A stretch of DNA of 64,000 nucleotides. Source: Echinicola soli (GTDB taxonomy: Bacteria > Bacteroidota > Bacteroidia > Cytophagales > Cyclobacteriaceae). Under the pieces are notes generated by a model. The model was given only the letters and a program-made list of their open reading frames with translations, did no database searches and was not told the origin of the DNA. Location of the stretch: assembly GCF_006575665.1 (NCBI RefSeq), contig NZ_CP041253.1, positions 4,708,501 to 4,772,500 of the forward strand, in the 5' to 3' direction. The position numbers and the translations under genes were made by a program. Shown in pieces: positions 44,370 through 52,655 of this stretch. Position 1 is the first letter of the stretch. Each line of letters begins with the position of its first letter.

Positions 44370-44717
44370 TTACCCCCTTTTTGAGCTGTCATAGCGCCTT
44401 CTGTAGCTCACCGAATCGAGCATTACCCCCTGTAAGAGCAGGGTCAGCTGACCGCCCGAGATCATGTTTCCCGCAAGCTTGGGCCGCTCAAAAGTGCCCT
44501 GTTCCAGCTTTTTGATATACAGGGCAAAACCGTCCCTGTCCCATTGGAGAAGCCGCACCTGGTTGGACCGCTTGCCTATGAAGATGAAGATGTCCCCGTT
44601 CATCGGATCAAACCCAAGTTCATTTTGCACCAGGCCGGCCAGCGAGTTGATCCCAAAGCGCATGTCGGTCGGCTGACCGTAAAGAAAATACCGGACCGAG
44701 TTGGACAAGGCCAGCAT
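44370..44717 (-). CDS. tnpB: IS66 accessory protein TnpB
   Basis: The 115-residue protein has the IS66 Orf2 signature (YFLYGQPTDMRFGINSLAGL, then GDIFIFIGKRSNQVRLLQWD and GFALYIKKLEQGTF). It is required together with TnpA for transposition in studied IS66 elements; its biochemical role is unclear. Its start overlaps the tnpA stop by one base, indicating translational coupling. Confidence 0.97.
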   Translation of the reverse strand: MLALSNSVRYFLYGQPTDMRFGINSLAGLVQNELGFDPMNGDIFIFIGKRSNQVRLLQWDRDGFALYIKKLEQGTFERPKLAGNMISGGQLTLLLQGVMLDSVSYRRRYDSSKRG

Positions 44718-45010
44718 TACTCGGTCAGCTGCCTGAGTATCGCTGGATCAGGCAGGCCATAAAACTCCAAAACGACCCCCGAAGGATAACATATCCTTGC
44801 CGCAGGATTTTGGCCAGTCCGCGGGGATATCTCCAGTAGGTCAAAGCCAGCGTGTCCCGGAGATACCTCCATCCGTCCAATCTTCCTGGCCCAATAATAA
44901 AAGGTGCTGCGCGAAAGGTCCCGTGATTCGGCAAACTTGGCCTTTGTCTGTCCCGAGGATTTCCATTCCTCATACAGTACGTAGTAATCTTCGCTGCTTA
45001 AACTTTTCAT
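44717..45010 (-). CDS. tnpA: IS66 accessory protein TnpA
   Basis: The 97-residue protein carries a helix-turn-helix of the IS66 Orf1 type (KSSGQTKAKFAESRDLSRST, then FYYWARKI). It probably binds the element ends. It is the first gene of the minus-strand transposition operon, 58 bp inside the right inverted repeat end. Confidence 0.93.
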   Translation of the reverse strand: MKSLSSEDYYVLYEEWKSSGQTKAKFAESRDLSRSTFYYWARKIGRMEVSPGHAGFDLLEISPRTGQNPAARICYPSGVVLEFYGLPDPAILRQLTE

Positions 45011-45076
45011 CCTGCAACATTAACACTTTGCAACATGATAGGAAATATGGACTTGCTCGGATGGATACGAAAAAGA

Positions 45077-45420
45077 AACACTGAAAAATGCTGTGATTAC
45101 CATTGCAAGGTATAAGTCTGAAAGCAATTCACAACTTTTTAAATGTTTAAAGTTTAAAAATTGTAGCTGTGATTACCATTGCAAGGTATAAGTCTGAAAG
45201 CAATTCACAACTGCCGAAATCTTAACCGTTCCCGCATCGTTGCTGTGATTACCATTGCAAGGTATAAGTCTGAAAGCAATTCACAACGACGCGTTGAATA
45301 AATTAAATTCTAGTTTTGCTGTGATTACCATTGCAAGGTATAAGTCTGAAAGCAATTCACAACATAGGCTCCTGCTGTGGGCTGGATGCCCTCGCTGTGA
45401 TTACCATTGCAAGGTATAAG
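45077..45420 (-). CRISPR. CRISPR array, right segment: 4 full repeats plus one truncated repeat
   Basis: After the second half of spacer 12 (45077-45089) repeats start at 45090, 45166, 45242 and 45318, each 46 bp and identical to the left segment, with 30-bp spacers. A fifth repeat starts at 45394 but stops after 27 bp (45420), where unrelated gene-like sequence begins. In crRNA sense this is the first repeat of the array: it keeps the TACCTTGC element but has lost its first 19 bases including TTG. The whole array therefore has 17 repeat units and 16 spacers. No leader is left on this side. Confidence 0.98.
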
Positions 45421-45762
45421 TATTCGTGGACTTTGGCTTTCCGCTGACGCCAAACATACATTAGGGTATTTCTATGGATTGGTCCCTGTGGATTTTCCGC
45501 CTTCCAAAGATTTCACTGATGCGGAAATCAAACAAGCTGTGAAGCCTTCTAAAAAATGCTTGCTTCATGGGGTGGCATCCTTGATACTCCCAATAGCTTA
45601 CCCATTAGTGAGAAATACAGCCTTATCATAGGATTACTTGAAGAAACATTTACCCCAATAGACAATGGCGTCTTTGTGTTTGATTGGTGTACCGGGCACG
45701 CGCCTGATTGCCAACTGGGAAAATATTGCAAGTGTTTGGAATTTTGGAAAGGGGAACAGTAA
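45421..45762 (+). pseudogene. Decayed gene fragment fused to the truncated CRISPR repeat
   Basis: From 45421 one frame reads RGLWLSADAKHTLGYFYGLV, then PVDFPPSKDFTDAEIKQAVK. At a run of six A (45551-45556) the sense continues in another frame, MLASWGGILDTPNSLPISEK, ending in DCQLGKYCKCLEFWKGEQ and a stop at 45762. The two parts together look like the C-terminal about 110 residues of one protein with a one-base homopolymer frameshift. The N-terminal part is absent because the frame runs into the CRISPR repeat. I do not recognise the family. The join at 45420/45421 is the deletion or recombination point that removed the end of the array. Confidence 0.6.
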
Positions 45763-45807
45763 ATAATTGAAATTTCCCTTGAAGGTCAAAACGTTAGAAA
45801 ATCCCTG

Positions 45808-47061
45808 TTATTTCCGCGCATACCTATCCACTGCAAACGCGTCCATCTTTAGCTCTCCCAGCTTTCCGATTTTGAGGTCGGCCAAGAGCTTACCGGTGGC
45901 AGGTGCCAGGCTGACCCCCATCATACTGTGCCCTGCTCCAAAGGCTACATTTTCCCAGCCCGGTGCTTTTCCAATATACGGCAATCCATCCGGAGAGCAT
46001 GGGCGCATGCCCTTCCAAATGCTATCCTGTGCCGGAAATTCAGCTTTAAATTCCGGATAATAAGCTTTTATCGATTCGAAAATACCTTGGACACGACGGA
46101 TGTTCACCATGTCCACATGATTGGAAATTTCCATAGTGCCCCCAAAACGGACCTTTCCGCCATAGGGACTTTGGGAAACCCTGGCTTCTGTCAGGATACT
46201 TGCCTGCTTCAGCTCTGGCGTATTGGGCAGCTCGAAACTGTATCCCTTTCCTCCCATCATCGGCAACCTGAAACCCAGCATTTTTGCAACCTCACCTGAC
46301 CAAGAGCCTGCACAGACCATCAGATGATCGCAATCAATCTTTCCTCCTTCAGTTATGACAGCCTTGATTTTTCTCCCATTCTTTTCGACCCCAGTGATGG
46401 TAACATTACTTTTTAGCATGACCCCTTGTTCTTGGAGGTGTGTTTTGAGCAGCCGGTAGAGATCCCTTGGGGAAAGATGGGCATCATCAGGGAAATACAC
46501 CCCACCCCTGACATCCACTTCTTGGTTGGGCTCCAATTTCCCAATATCCTCTTTGCTAAGGATTTCCGCATTGAGACCACTTTCTCGGGCCAGGTTCGCC
46601 AGTGCTGCCTCATCCTTTTCGCCTTCCTTGGTTTTATACAGCATCAACAACCCACGGTCTTGTAATTTTATGGCCTCATTTCCATGTTCCGCTACAAAAT
46701 CCAGGTAAAGTTGCTTGCTGTACAGGCTGATTCCCTTGAGGTAAGGAATCGATTGCTGTACATGTTTGGCATTGGAATGGCGGTAAAACTGCAGGCACCA
46801 ATCAATCAACCGTCTATCCAATCGCGGCTGGATATAAAAAGGGCTCTTGGACGAAAACATCCAGGAAACCCCCTTAGAGATCATGCCAGGTGATGCCAAG
46901 GGCACAATATGGCTGGGCACGATCATTCCGGCATTGCCCGTAGAGCAGTTTTCCTCCATGTCTCCCTTGTCCACCACGATCACTTCCTCTCCTTGCTGCT
47001 GGAGAAAATAAGCCGTAAAGAGCCCTACCACGCCCCCTCCTATTACCACCGTTGGTTTCAT
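45808..47061 (-). CDS. FAD-dependent D-hydroxyproline (D-amino acid) dehydrogenase
   Basis: The ATG at 47061 (MKPTVVIGGGVVGLFTAYFL) gives 417 residues and places the FAD-binding GxGxxG at residues 8-13; the ATG at 47151 adds an implausible leader. The DAO-family fold is clear (VVDKGDMEENCSTGNAGMIV, VCAGSWSGEVAKMLG, FGAGHSMMGVSLAPATGKLL). The STGNAG and W/SPGE phrases are typical of DadA-like D-amino acid dehydrogenases. Together with the epimerase immediately upstream and the deaminase and semialdehyde dehydrogenase further up, it is best read as the enzyme oxidising cis-4-hydroxy-D-proline to 1-pyrroline-4-hydroxy-2-carboxylate. It probably feeds electrons to the respiratory chain at the membrane. 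Confidence 0.85.
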   Translation of the reverse strand: MKPTVVIGGGVVGLFTAYFLQQQGEEVIVVDKGDMEENCSTGNAGMIVPSHIVPLASPGMISKGVSWMFSSKSPFYIQPRLDRRLIDWCLQFYRHSNAKHVQQSIPYLKGISLYSKQLYLDFVAEHGNEAIKLQDRGLLMLYKTKEGEKDEAALANLARESGLNAEILSKEDIGKLEPNQEVDVRGGVYFPDDAHLSPRDLYRLLKTHLQEQGVMLKSNVTITGVEKNGRKIKAVITEGGKIDCDHLMVCAGSWSGEVAKMLGFRLPMMGGKGYSFELPNTPELKQASILTEARVSQSPYGGKVRFGGTMEISNHVDMVNIRRVQGIFESIKAYYPEFKAEFPAQDSIWKGMRPCSPDGLPYIGKAPGWENVAFGAGHSMMGVSLAPATGKLLADLKIGKLGELKMDAFAVDRYARK

Positions 47062-47173
47062 ATTGTTTTGTCGAATTGTTTTATTGTCGAATTGTTTTAC
47101 TGCAGAAAGCTTAATCGCTACAGCTCCATTAGCGCTCCGTTCTCCGATCATGTGTCTACTATCTCCAATCTCC

Positions 47174-48172
47174 CTAAATCACCTGAAATCCGTGTACATA
47201 CGGGTCGTCATCATCCAAGAAGATCGTATTATAGCCGGTGATCTTGGCCCAGCCTTCGATACTGGGAATAATGGCAGGGATATCTCCCACCTTCGTTTCT
47301 CCGATGATTTCGCCCGTAAACCTGGATCCTATATAGCTCTCATTGATAAAGGGCTCATGCGCTTTCAGTTTTCTGCGGGCATAAAGCTGCGCCATCCGTG
47401 CTGAGGTACCCGTACCACATGGTGACCGGTCGATAGCCTTGTCTCCATAAAACACCGCGTTACGTCCATGAGAACTTTCATCCAGCGTTCTACCTATCCA
47501 CTGGATATGGCTCAGACCATTGATTCGTGGGTTTTCCGGGTGCACGAACTCATAAACTTCGTTGATCGCCTTGCGTAATTTCCGGCTCATGGTGATCAGC
47601 TGTTCAGCCGTAAAATCCTGCAATCCCCCAAAATTTTCCTGCGGCTCAATAATGGCATAGAAGTTTCCTCCATACGAAACATCAAAGGTAAGCTCTCCCA
47701 AGTGCTCACTACCGATGGTCAAATCCCTGGAAATCATAAAACTGGGAACATTGATCAGCTTTACCGAGGTCACCTTCCCTCCCTTCTGCCTATAACTTAC
47801 AAGCACCAGCCCAGCGGGGGTTTCTAACCTGAGCTTCCCCGGCACTTTTGGTGTGATCAAGCCTTCTTCGATGGCCACTGTCACCGTTCCGATGGTACCG
47901 TGCCCACACATGGGCAGGCAGCCACTGGTTTCTATGTACAAGACAGCAACGTCATTTTCAGGATCATGGGGAGGATAGAGCATGGCCCCTGACATCATAT
48001 CATGTCCACGTGGCTCAAACATCAACCCTCTCCTGATCCAATCATAATGTTTGATGAAAAATTGTCTTTTCTCAAACATGTCCTCTCCTTCCAAAAAAGG
48101 AAGGCCGCCCGTGACCACCCTCACAGGATTGCCACATGTATGGGCGTCAATACAACTAAAGGTTTTTTTCAT
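47174..48172 (-). CDS. 4-hydroxyproline 2-epimerase (proline racemase family)
   Basis: The 332-residue protein belongs to the proline racemase superfamily: FSCIDAHTCGNPVRVVTGGL at the start, CLPMCGHGTIGTVTVAIEEG with the first catalytic Cys, and IDRSPCGTGTSARMAQLYAR with the second. Both acid/base cysteines are present, which points to a racemase/epimerase and away from trans-3-hydroxy-L-proline dehydratase, in which one Cys is replaced by Thr. The pathway neighbours make trans-4-hydroxy-L-proline the natural substrate, converted to cis-4-hydroxy-D-proline. It lies 112 bp upstream of the dehydrogenase gene, same strand. Confidence 0.92.
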   Translation of the reverse strand: MKKTFSCIDAHTCGNPVRVVTGGLPFLEGEDMFEKRQFFIKHYDWIRRGLMFEPRGHDMMSGAMLYPPHDPENDVAVLYIETSGCLPMCGHGTIGTVTVAIEEGLITPKVPGKLRLETPAGLVLVSYRQKGGKVTSVKLINVPSFMISRDLTIGSEHLGELTFDVSYGGNFYAIIEPQENFGGLQDFTAEQLITMSRKLRKAINEVYEFVHPENPRINGLSHIQWIGRTLDESSHGRNAVFYGDKAIDRSPCGTGTSARMAQLYARRKLKAHEPFINESYIGSRFTGEIIGETKVGDIPAIIPSIEGWAKITGYNTIFLDDDDPYVHGFQVI

Positions 48173-48499
48173 TTATAGCGCTACAACTACCCTTTATCAG
48201 TGTTTTCAAAATTGAATGCTTTCTTTTTAGTATTTGAGTCAGAGACTCAGTGTTTATCGGTGCTGGGAAAGATCCCCATCACAATATATATCGATTGAAC
48301 CTGTGGCTCACCTATAGGAGCTGTGCGCCCAATATTATCCTGTACCGGAGCATAGCCCTCGGTACAACTTGGATTGGCGCTTTGCTCCAAAGCTTCCCTC
48401 CTGACCTCCCCAGCAAGGGAAGGGATACTTGCATCGAGCTACTTGATACAACAGTCTCAGGTCTCACATCTCCATACTCATTACTTTCTTTACCTGATA
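48173..48499. other. Intergenic gap within the hydroxyproline gene cluster
   Basis: The 327 bp between the epimerase and semialdehyde dehydrogenase genes have no credible ORF. Short GC-rich patches without strong symmetry are visible. A secondary promoter for the epimerase-dehydrogenase pair could lie here; no clear consensus was seen. Confidence 0.5.
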
Positions 48500-49936
48500 C
48501 TATCTACCAACTACCCCATCCATGGTTCTGAAAATCCCCAAGGGATTAGCATCTTTCAGGACGTCAGGCAAGAGGCTATCTGGACAATTTTGGAAAGCGA
48601 ATGGTCGTGCAAACCGCTTGATCGCATATACCCCTACTGATGTGCTACGGCTGTCGGTTGTGGCGGGAAATGGCCCACCATGTTGCATGGCATGGCCTAC
48701 TTCTACACCCGTCGGCACTCCTCCAAACAATAATCGTCCGCATTTTTCCTGAAGGGCGCTGATCAAGGCTCCTTGATCTGCCAGTTCTTCTTCGCTAGCC
48801 CATAGTGTAATGGTCAGTTGGCCTTGCAGGGATCTTGCCGCTTGGAGCAATGCTTCTTTGCTATCATACCCAACGACGATCCCAAATGGTCCAAAAACCT
48901 CTTCCTGCAACGCCTCCTCCTTGATCCATGTATCCAGATCAGTAAGGGCAAGCGCTGGATGGCCTGTCTCTTTTCCAGCTGCCTTTTGGATCCATTTCAG
49001 CTCCCCGGAGGTCGCCAGCTTATCGAGACTTTCATTATAGGCAGTTTGGATCCCGTCGTGCAACATTTTCTGACCAGCTGTGTCCGCCAAGAATTTGCCT
49101 GTATTTTGGGCAAAGGACGCTGCAATACTAGAAGGCACAAAAATCACTCCCGGGTTGGTACAGAATTGTCCTGCGCCTAGTGTCAGTGACTGTGCATATT
49201 GGCCAGCTACTTGTTCTTGCTGCCCCAGTGCTTTATCAAAGGCAATAATCGGATTGATGCTGCCCATTTCAGCATACACAGGAATAGGCTCTGAACGGTC
49301 ATTGGCCAGGTCAAAAAGGGCTTTGCCCCCTTTAAATGATCCTGTAAACCCAACCGCCTTAATGGCCGGATGCTGTACCAATGCCTGCCCTTCAGCAATA
49401 CCTCCTTCGATGTGCTGGAAAACTCCCTGCGGAAGACCAGCCTCAGCAATGGCCTTTTGGATCGCTTCAAATACCATCAATGAAGTCTTCGGATGGCCGG
49501 GATGTCCTTTGTACACTACCGTACAGCCCGCTGCAAGGGCAGAAATGCTATCTCCACCAGCCGTGGAAAATGCCAAGGGAAAATTACTGGCCCCAAATAC
49601 TGCCACCGGCCCCAGTGGTACCAGCATCCTCCTTAGATCAGGTTTGGGAACAGGTGTTCTTCCCGGATCTCCATGGTCAATGGTGGCTTCCAGCCAGGTT
49701 CCATCCACTACGTATTTGGCAAAAAGGCGAATCTGGCCCGTGGTTCGTCCCAATTCACCGGTAATTCTACCCTCCGGTAAGTTTGACTCCTCACAAGCTG
49801 TAGGGATCAATGCCTCCTTGATGCCTTCCAATTGGTCGGCAATCGCCCTAAGAAAGCTCGCCCTATCGGCTAATGAGATGGTTTTATACTGTTCAAAAGC
49901 TACTTCAGATTGGTGTAATACCTTATCTAGTTGCAT
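48500..49936 (-). CDS. Alpha-ketoglutaric semialdehyde (2,5-dioxovalerate) dehydrogenase
   Basis: This is a 478-residue NAD(P)-dependent aldehyde dehydrogenase. NADP-binding and catalytic motifs: VAVFGASNFPLAFSTAGGDS, YKGHPGHPKTSLMVFEAIQK, VGFTGSFKGGKALFDLAN, the general-base Glu in VYAEMGSINPIIAFDKAL, and the nucleophilic Cys in GAGQFCTNPGVIFVP. The GHPGHP and GQFCTNPG phrases are characteristic of the 2,5-dioxovalerate dehydrogenase branch. It oxidises the semialdehyde made by the deaminase to alpha-ketoglutarate, linking hydroxyproline to the TCA cycle. Its start overlaps the deaminase gene's stop, so the two are translationally coupled. Confidence 0.93.
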   Translation of the reverse strand: MQLDKVLHQSEVAFEQYKTISLADRASFLRAIADQLEGIKEALIPTACEESNLPEGRITGELGRTTGQIRLFAKYVVDGTWLEATIDHGDPGRTPVPKPDLRRMLVPLGPVAVFGASNFPLAFSTAGGDSISALAAGCTVVYKGHPGHPKTSLMVFEAIQKAIAEAGLPQGVFQHIEGGIAEGQALVQHPAIKAVGFTGSFKGGKALFDLANDRSEPIPVYAEMGSINPIIAFDKALGQQEQVAGQYAQSLTLGAGQFCTNPGVIFVPSSIAASFAQNTGKFLADTAGQKMLHDGIQTAYNESLDKLATSGELKWIQKAAGKETGHPALALTDLDTWIKEEALQEEVFGPFGIVVGYDSKEALLQAARSLQGQLTITLWASEEELADQGALISALQEKCGRLLFGGVPTGVEVGHAMQHGGPFPATTDSRSTSVGVYAIKRFARPFAFQNCPDSLLPDVLKDANPLGIFRTMDGVVGR

Positions 49937-50847
49937 TATATACTTGTTTTGATTTCGTTTAATGCCGGCCTGTTTTCCAAGCCGATCTGAATGAGTTTTT
50001 CGACACGCTCCCGTTCTTCCCCTACCAATGTCAGTCTTGGTGCTCGCACATGTTCTGTGCCAATGCCGGCGAGCTGCTCTGCCAACTTGATATATTGCAC
50101 TAATTTAGGATGAATATCCAGTTCTAGCAATGGCAAAAACCACTGATAAATAGGCAATGCTTCTTCAATCCTACGTTCCTTGCACAAATCAAAAAGGACC
50201 ACGGTTTCTTTTGGGAAAGCGCAGACCAATCCGGCAACCAATCCATCGGCTCCCATTAGCACACTTTCCATGGTAAGGGTATCCACGCCGCATAGAATTT
50301 TATAACGGTCACCAAACCTCGTTTTCATCCGGGTAACATTGGACACATCTCTGGTGGATTCTTTTACCGCCTGGATATTGTCACACTCCATCAGTTCATC
50401 AAACATCTCTAAGGTCACATAAGTTTTGTAATCCACCGGATTGTTATAGATCATGATAGGAAGATCGGTGGACTTCGCCACGGTCTTAAAATAGGTCACC
50501 GTCTCCCTGTGATCGGAAGGATACCGCATCGGTGGAAGCAACATCAATGCATCCAGCCCCATTTCTTCGGCCTTTTTGGCCCAATAGATTGCTTTTGCAG
50601 TGGATCCTTCGGCGATGTTCAAGACCACGGGAACCCTTCCAGCGATTTTTTCTTTTGTCCTTTTGGTCAGTTCTATTTTTTCTTCGTCTTCCAGCACACT
50701 GGATTCTCCCAATGTACCTCCCAAAATCACCCCGCTGACACCTGCATCTATTTGAGCCTCCAAATTAAGGAAGAATGTATCATAATCAATGCTGCCGTCA
50801 CCATGGAATTTAGTGGTAACCGCAGGAAAAACTCCGTTCCAATTCAT
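49936..50847 (-). CDS. 1-pyrroline-4-hydroxy-2-carboxylate deaminase (DapA/NAL family)
   Basis: The 303-residue protein is a class I aldolase-fold (DHDPS/N-acetylneuraminate lyase) enzyme. It shows GGTLGESSVLEDEEKIELTK, PIMIYNNPVDYKTYVTLEMF with the catalytic Tyr, and NIQAVKESTRDVSNVTRMKT with the Schiff-base Lys. In this genetic setting it is the deaminase that converts 1-pyrroline-4-hydroxy-2-carboxylate to alpha-ketoglutarate semialdehyde plus ammonia. The true lysine-pathway dapA is the separate gene at 56420. It is the first gene of the operon, with a promoter-like element about 25-32 bp upstream. Confidence 0.88.
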   Translation of the reverse strand: MNWNGVFPAVTTKFHGDGSIDYDTFFLNLEAQIDAGVSGVILGGTLGESSVLEDEEKIELTKRTKEKIAGRVPVVLNIAEGSTAKAIYWAKKAEEMGLDALMLLPPMRYPSDHRETVTYFKTVAKSTDLPIMIYNNPVDYKTYVTLEMFDELMECDNIQAVKESTRDVSNVTRMKTRFGDRYKILCGVDTLTMESVLMGADGLVAGLVCAFPKETVVLFDLCKERRIEEALPIYQWFLPLLELDIHPKLVQYIKLAEQLAGIGTEHVRAPRLTLVGEERERVEKLIQIGLENRPALNEIKTSI

Positions 50848-50871
50848 ACGTTCATAATTTATCGTTCAAAA

Positions 50872-50879
50872 CAAAGGTA
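50872..50879 (-). promoter_or_regulatory. Probable -7 element of the hydroxyproline operon
   Basis: On the minus strand this reads TACCTTTG, a perfect match to the Bacteroidetes TAnnTTTG box, about 25 bp before the first start codon. No convincing TTTG was found 19 nt further upstream, so the promoter may depend on an activator. Confidence 0.45.
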
Positions 50880-51088
50880 GTATTTGACCATGTGTGATTG
50901 TTGCACCAAATTAGTGATTATTGATACAATATTGTCAGACCGGAATTTTGAAAAGTCAAGAAAGAAGGCGCGTTGAAAATAAGGGAAAAAGCGGCGAATA
51001 CTGATGACTTCGATTAAACCACTCCATTTATCGTGACAGTTCATGTCAAAGCTTTCCTTCTCCTCCTATTTTTTGCTTACTTTGTCCT

Positions 51089-52402
51089 ATGCAAAATCCA
51101 CTTTCCTTATTAGCGCTAAACCAACTCGTCCAACATGCCCTGGACACACAGCTGAGCCCCAGCTACTGGGTCATTGCGGAAATTGGAGAACTGCGGGATT
51201 CTCCCCGTGGACATGCCTATCTGGAATTGGTAGAAAAAACCGATCGGCAGATTCTTGCCAAAATCCGGGCAAACATCTGGTCATATACCTACAGGGGCAT
51301 TTCCAGCAGGTTTTCTTCCATCACAGGACAATCGCTCAAAGCCGGCATGAAAGTCCTGGCACAGGTAAGCGTCCAATTTCACGAAATCTATGGCCTGAGC
51401 CTAAATATCAAGGACATCGATCCTAATTTCACCCTGGGAGAGAAAGCCAGAAAACGACAGGAAACCATTGATCTGCTCACCAAGGAAGGGCTTATCAACC
51501 TCAACAAGCAGTTCATTTTGCCACAAGTTCCCCAACGTATCGCTGTCATCAGCTCGGCAAATGCTGCGGGATTTGGGGACTTTATCAATCAGGTAGACCA
51601 TAACCGTGAAGGTTTTAAGGTTCACTGGAAACTCTACCAGGCCACCCTGCAGGGAGACCAAGCGGCGGCAAGCATGACCATGGCCATTGAGCAAGTCGAA
51701 ATAGCCCATCAAAACCAACCATTTGACCTGCTGGTCATCATCCGCGGGGGTGGTGCCCAGTTGGACCTGGATTGTTTTGATGATTATGGGCTGGCCAAGG
51801 CCATCGCTAACACCACGCTGCCGGTCGTCACGGGCATCGGTCACGAACGGGATGAATCCATCGCAGACATAGTGGCCCACACCAAAATGAAGACCCCTAC
51901 AGCCGTAGCGGAGTTTATCCTAGGCGGTTTGAGAGAATTTGAGGACCTGTTGGAAAAACAAATTAAGCAATTGGAAAAAATCACGGCCTATCATCTGCAA
52001 AAAGAAGATCGCAGAATGGCCCACACCAGTATTCTCCTCAAAAGCCTCCTCCAAAACCACGCCAACCGTGGCCACGAAAACATTGGTTTGCTCCAATATC
52101 GGGTCAATTCACTAGCGCAGCAGACCTTAAAATTGCGATTCCACCATCTGGAGTCACTCGAAGAGGGGTTTAAAAAAGAAGTGCGCAACTTATTGCAGCA
52201 GGAAAAAAGCAATCTGGACATTCTTGGCAAAAACATACAAAACCTGGATCCTGCCACCTTTTTCAGAAAAGGCTACACCAAAACGGAAATCAACGGACTT
52301 CCCATCAACAAGGCTTCTCCCCAAAAGGGAGATACAGTGACCACCTATTCGGCCAAAACAATCCTAAAAAGTACAATTGATAACGTAAAATCCCATGAGT
52401 GA
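51089..52402 (+). CDS. xseA: Exodeoxyribonuclease VII large subunit
   Basis: This is a 437-residue protein of the XseA family. The N-terminal OB-fold (YWVIAEIGELRDSPRGHAYL, ELVEK) is followed by the catalytic domain: QRIAVISSANAAGFGDFINQ, LLVIIRGGGAQLDLDCFDDY, GIGHERDESIADIVAHTKMK and TPTAVAEFI. A long C-terminal coiled coil (residues about 290-400) connects to a short beta tail (FRKGYTKTEING). The enzyme degrades single-stranded DNA from both ends in complex with the small subunit, whose gene overlaps this one by 8 nt. Confidence 0.97.
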   Translation: MQNPLSLLALNQLVQHALDTQLSPSYWVIAEIGELRDSPRGHAYLELVEKTDRQILAKIRANIWSYTYRGISSRFSSITGQSLKAGMKVLAQVSVQFHEIYGLSLNIKDIDPNFTLGEKARKRQETIDLLTKEGLINLNKQFILPQVPQRIAVISSANAAGFGDFINQVDHNREGFKVHWKLYQATLQGDQAAASMTMAIEQVEIAHQNQPFDLLVIIRGGGAQLDLDCFDDYGLAKAIANTTLPVVTGIGHERDESIADIVAHTKMKTPTAVAEFILGGLREFEDLLEKQIKQLEKITAYHLQKEDRRMAHTSILLKSLLQNHANRGHENIGLLQYRVNSLAQQTLKLRFHHLESLEEGFKKEVRNLLQQEKSNLDILGKNIQNLDPATFFRKGYTKTEINGLPINKASPQKGDTVTTYSAKTILKSTIDNVKSHE

Positions 52403-52598
52403 TAAAAAGAACTTTAGTTATGACAAGGCTGTCGCACGCATTGAAGAAATCGTCAGTCTGTTGGAAAATGATGATAAGAGTATTGATGAACTATCGGATC
52501 TGGTAAAAGAAGCCAGTAAACTGGTAAAAGACTGCAAATCCAAATTGAGAATGACAGAAGAGGATATTCTAAAAGCTTTCGGCGAGGAAGATCATTAA
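52395..52598 (+). CDS. xseB: Exodeoxyribonuclease VII small subunit
   Basis: The 67-residue protein consists of two helices (YDKAVARIEEIVSLLENDDK, then SIDELSDLVKEASKLVKDCK) with the XseB signature DELxxLxKEAxxLxKxCKxKL. The overlapping start with xseA ensures the excess of small over large subunit needed for the holoenzyme. Confidence 0.96.
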   Translation: MSDKKNFSYDKAVARIEEIVSLLENDDKSIDELSDLVKEASKLVKDCKSKLRMTEEDILKAFGEEDH

Positions 52599-52655
52599 CC
52601 TTGGTGATAGACAACCTTAATTGTATCACCCTGAAACATTCCAACTTTAGCAAGG

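Larger units (their letters stand above)
42744..45068 (-). mobile_element. IS66-family insertion sequence inside a CRISPR spacer (2325 bp)
   Basis: Inverted terminal repeats begin GTATCCATCCGA at 42744 and end with its complement at 45068. The element is flanked by an exact 8-bp duplication, GAAAAAGA (42736-42743 and 45069-45076), the size expected for IS66. Removing the element and one duplication restores a spacer of exactly 30 nt (17 nt at 42727-42743 plus 13 nt at 45077-45089). Its three genes tnpA-tnpB-tnpC are intact on the minus strand. Confidence 0.98.

Noticed and set aside
42727..45089. Two independent CRISPR arrays on either side of the IS66 element
   Set aside because: Repeats are identical and the two half-spacers add up to exactly 30 nt once the duplication is removed, so it is one interrupted array.
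45407..45631. An ORF beginning inside the last CRISPR repeat
   Set aside because: Its first codons are repeat sequence and it shifts out of the sensible frame at the A-run near 45551; treated as part of a gene remnant.
47061..47151. A 30-residue N-terminal extension of the D-amino acid dehydrogenase
   Set aside because: The extension has no signal peptide character and would move the FAD-binding GxGxxG away from its usual N-terminal position.
48250..48640. Small ORFs between the epimerase and aldehyde dehydrogenase genes
   Set aside because: They overlap the aldehyde dehydrogenase 3' end in antisense and show no coding character.
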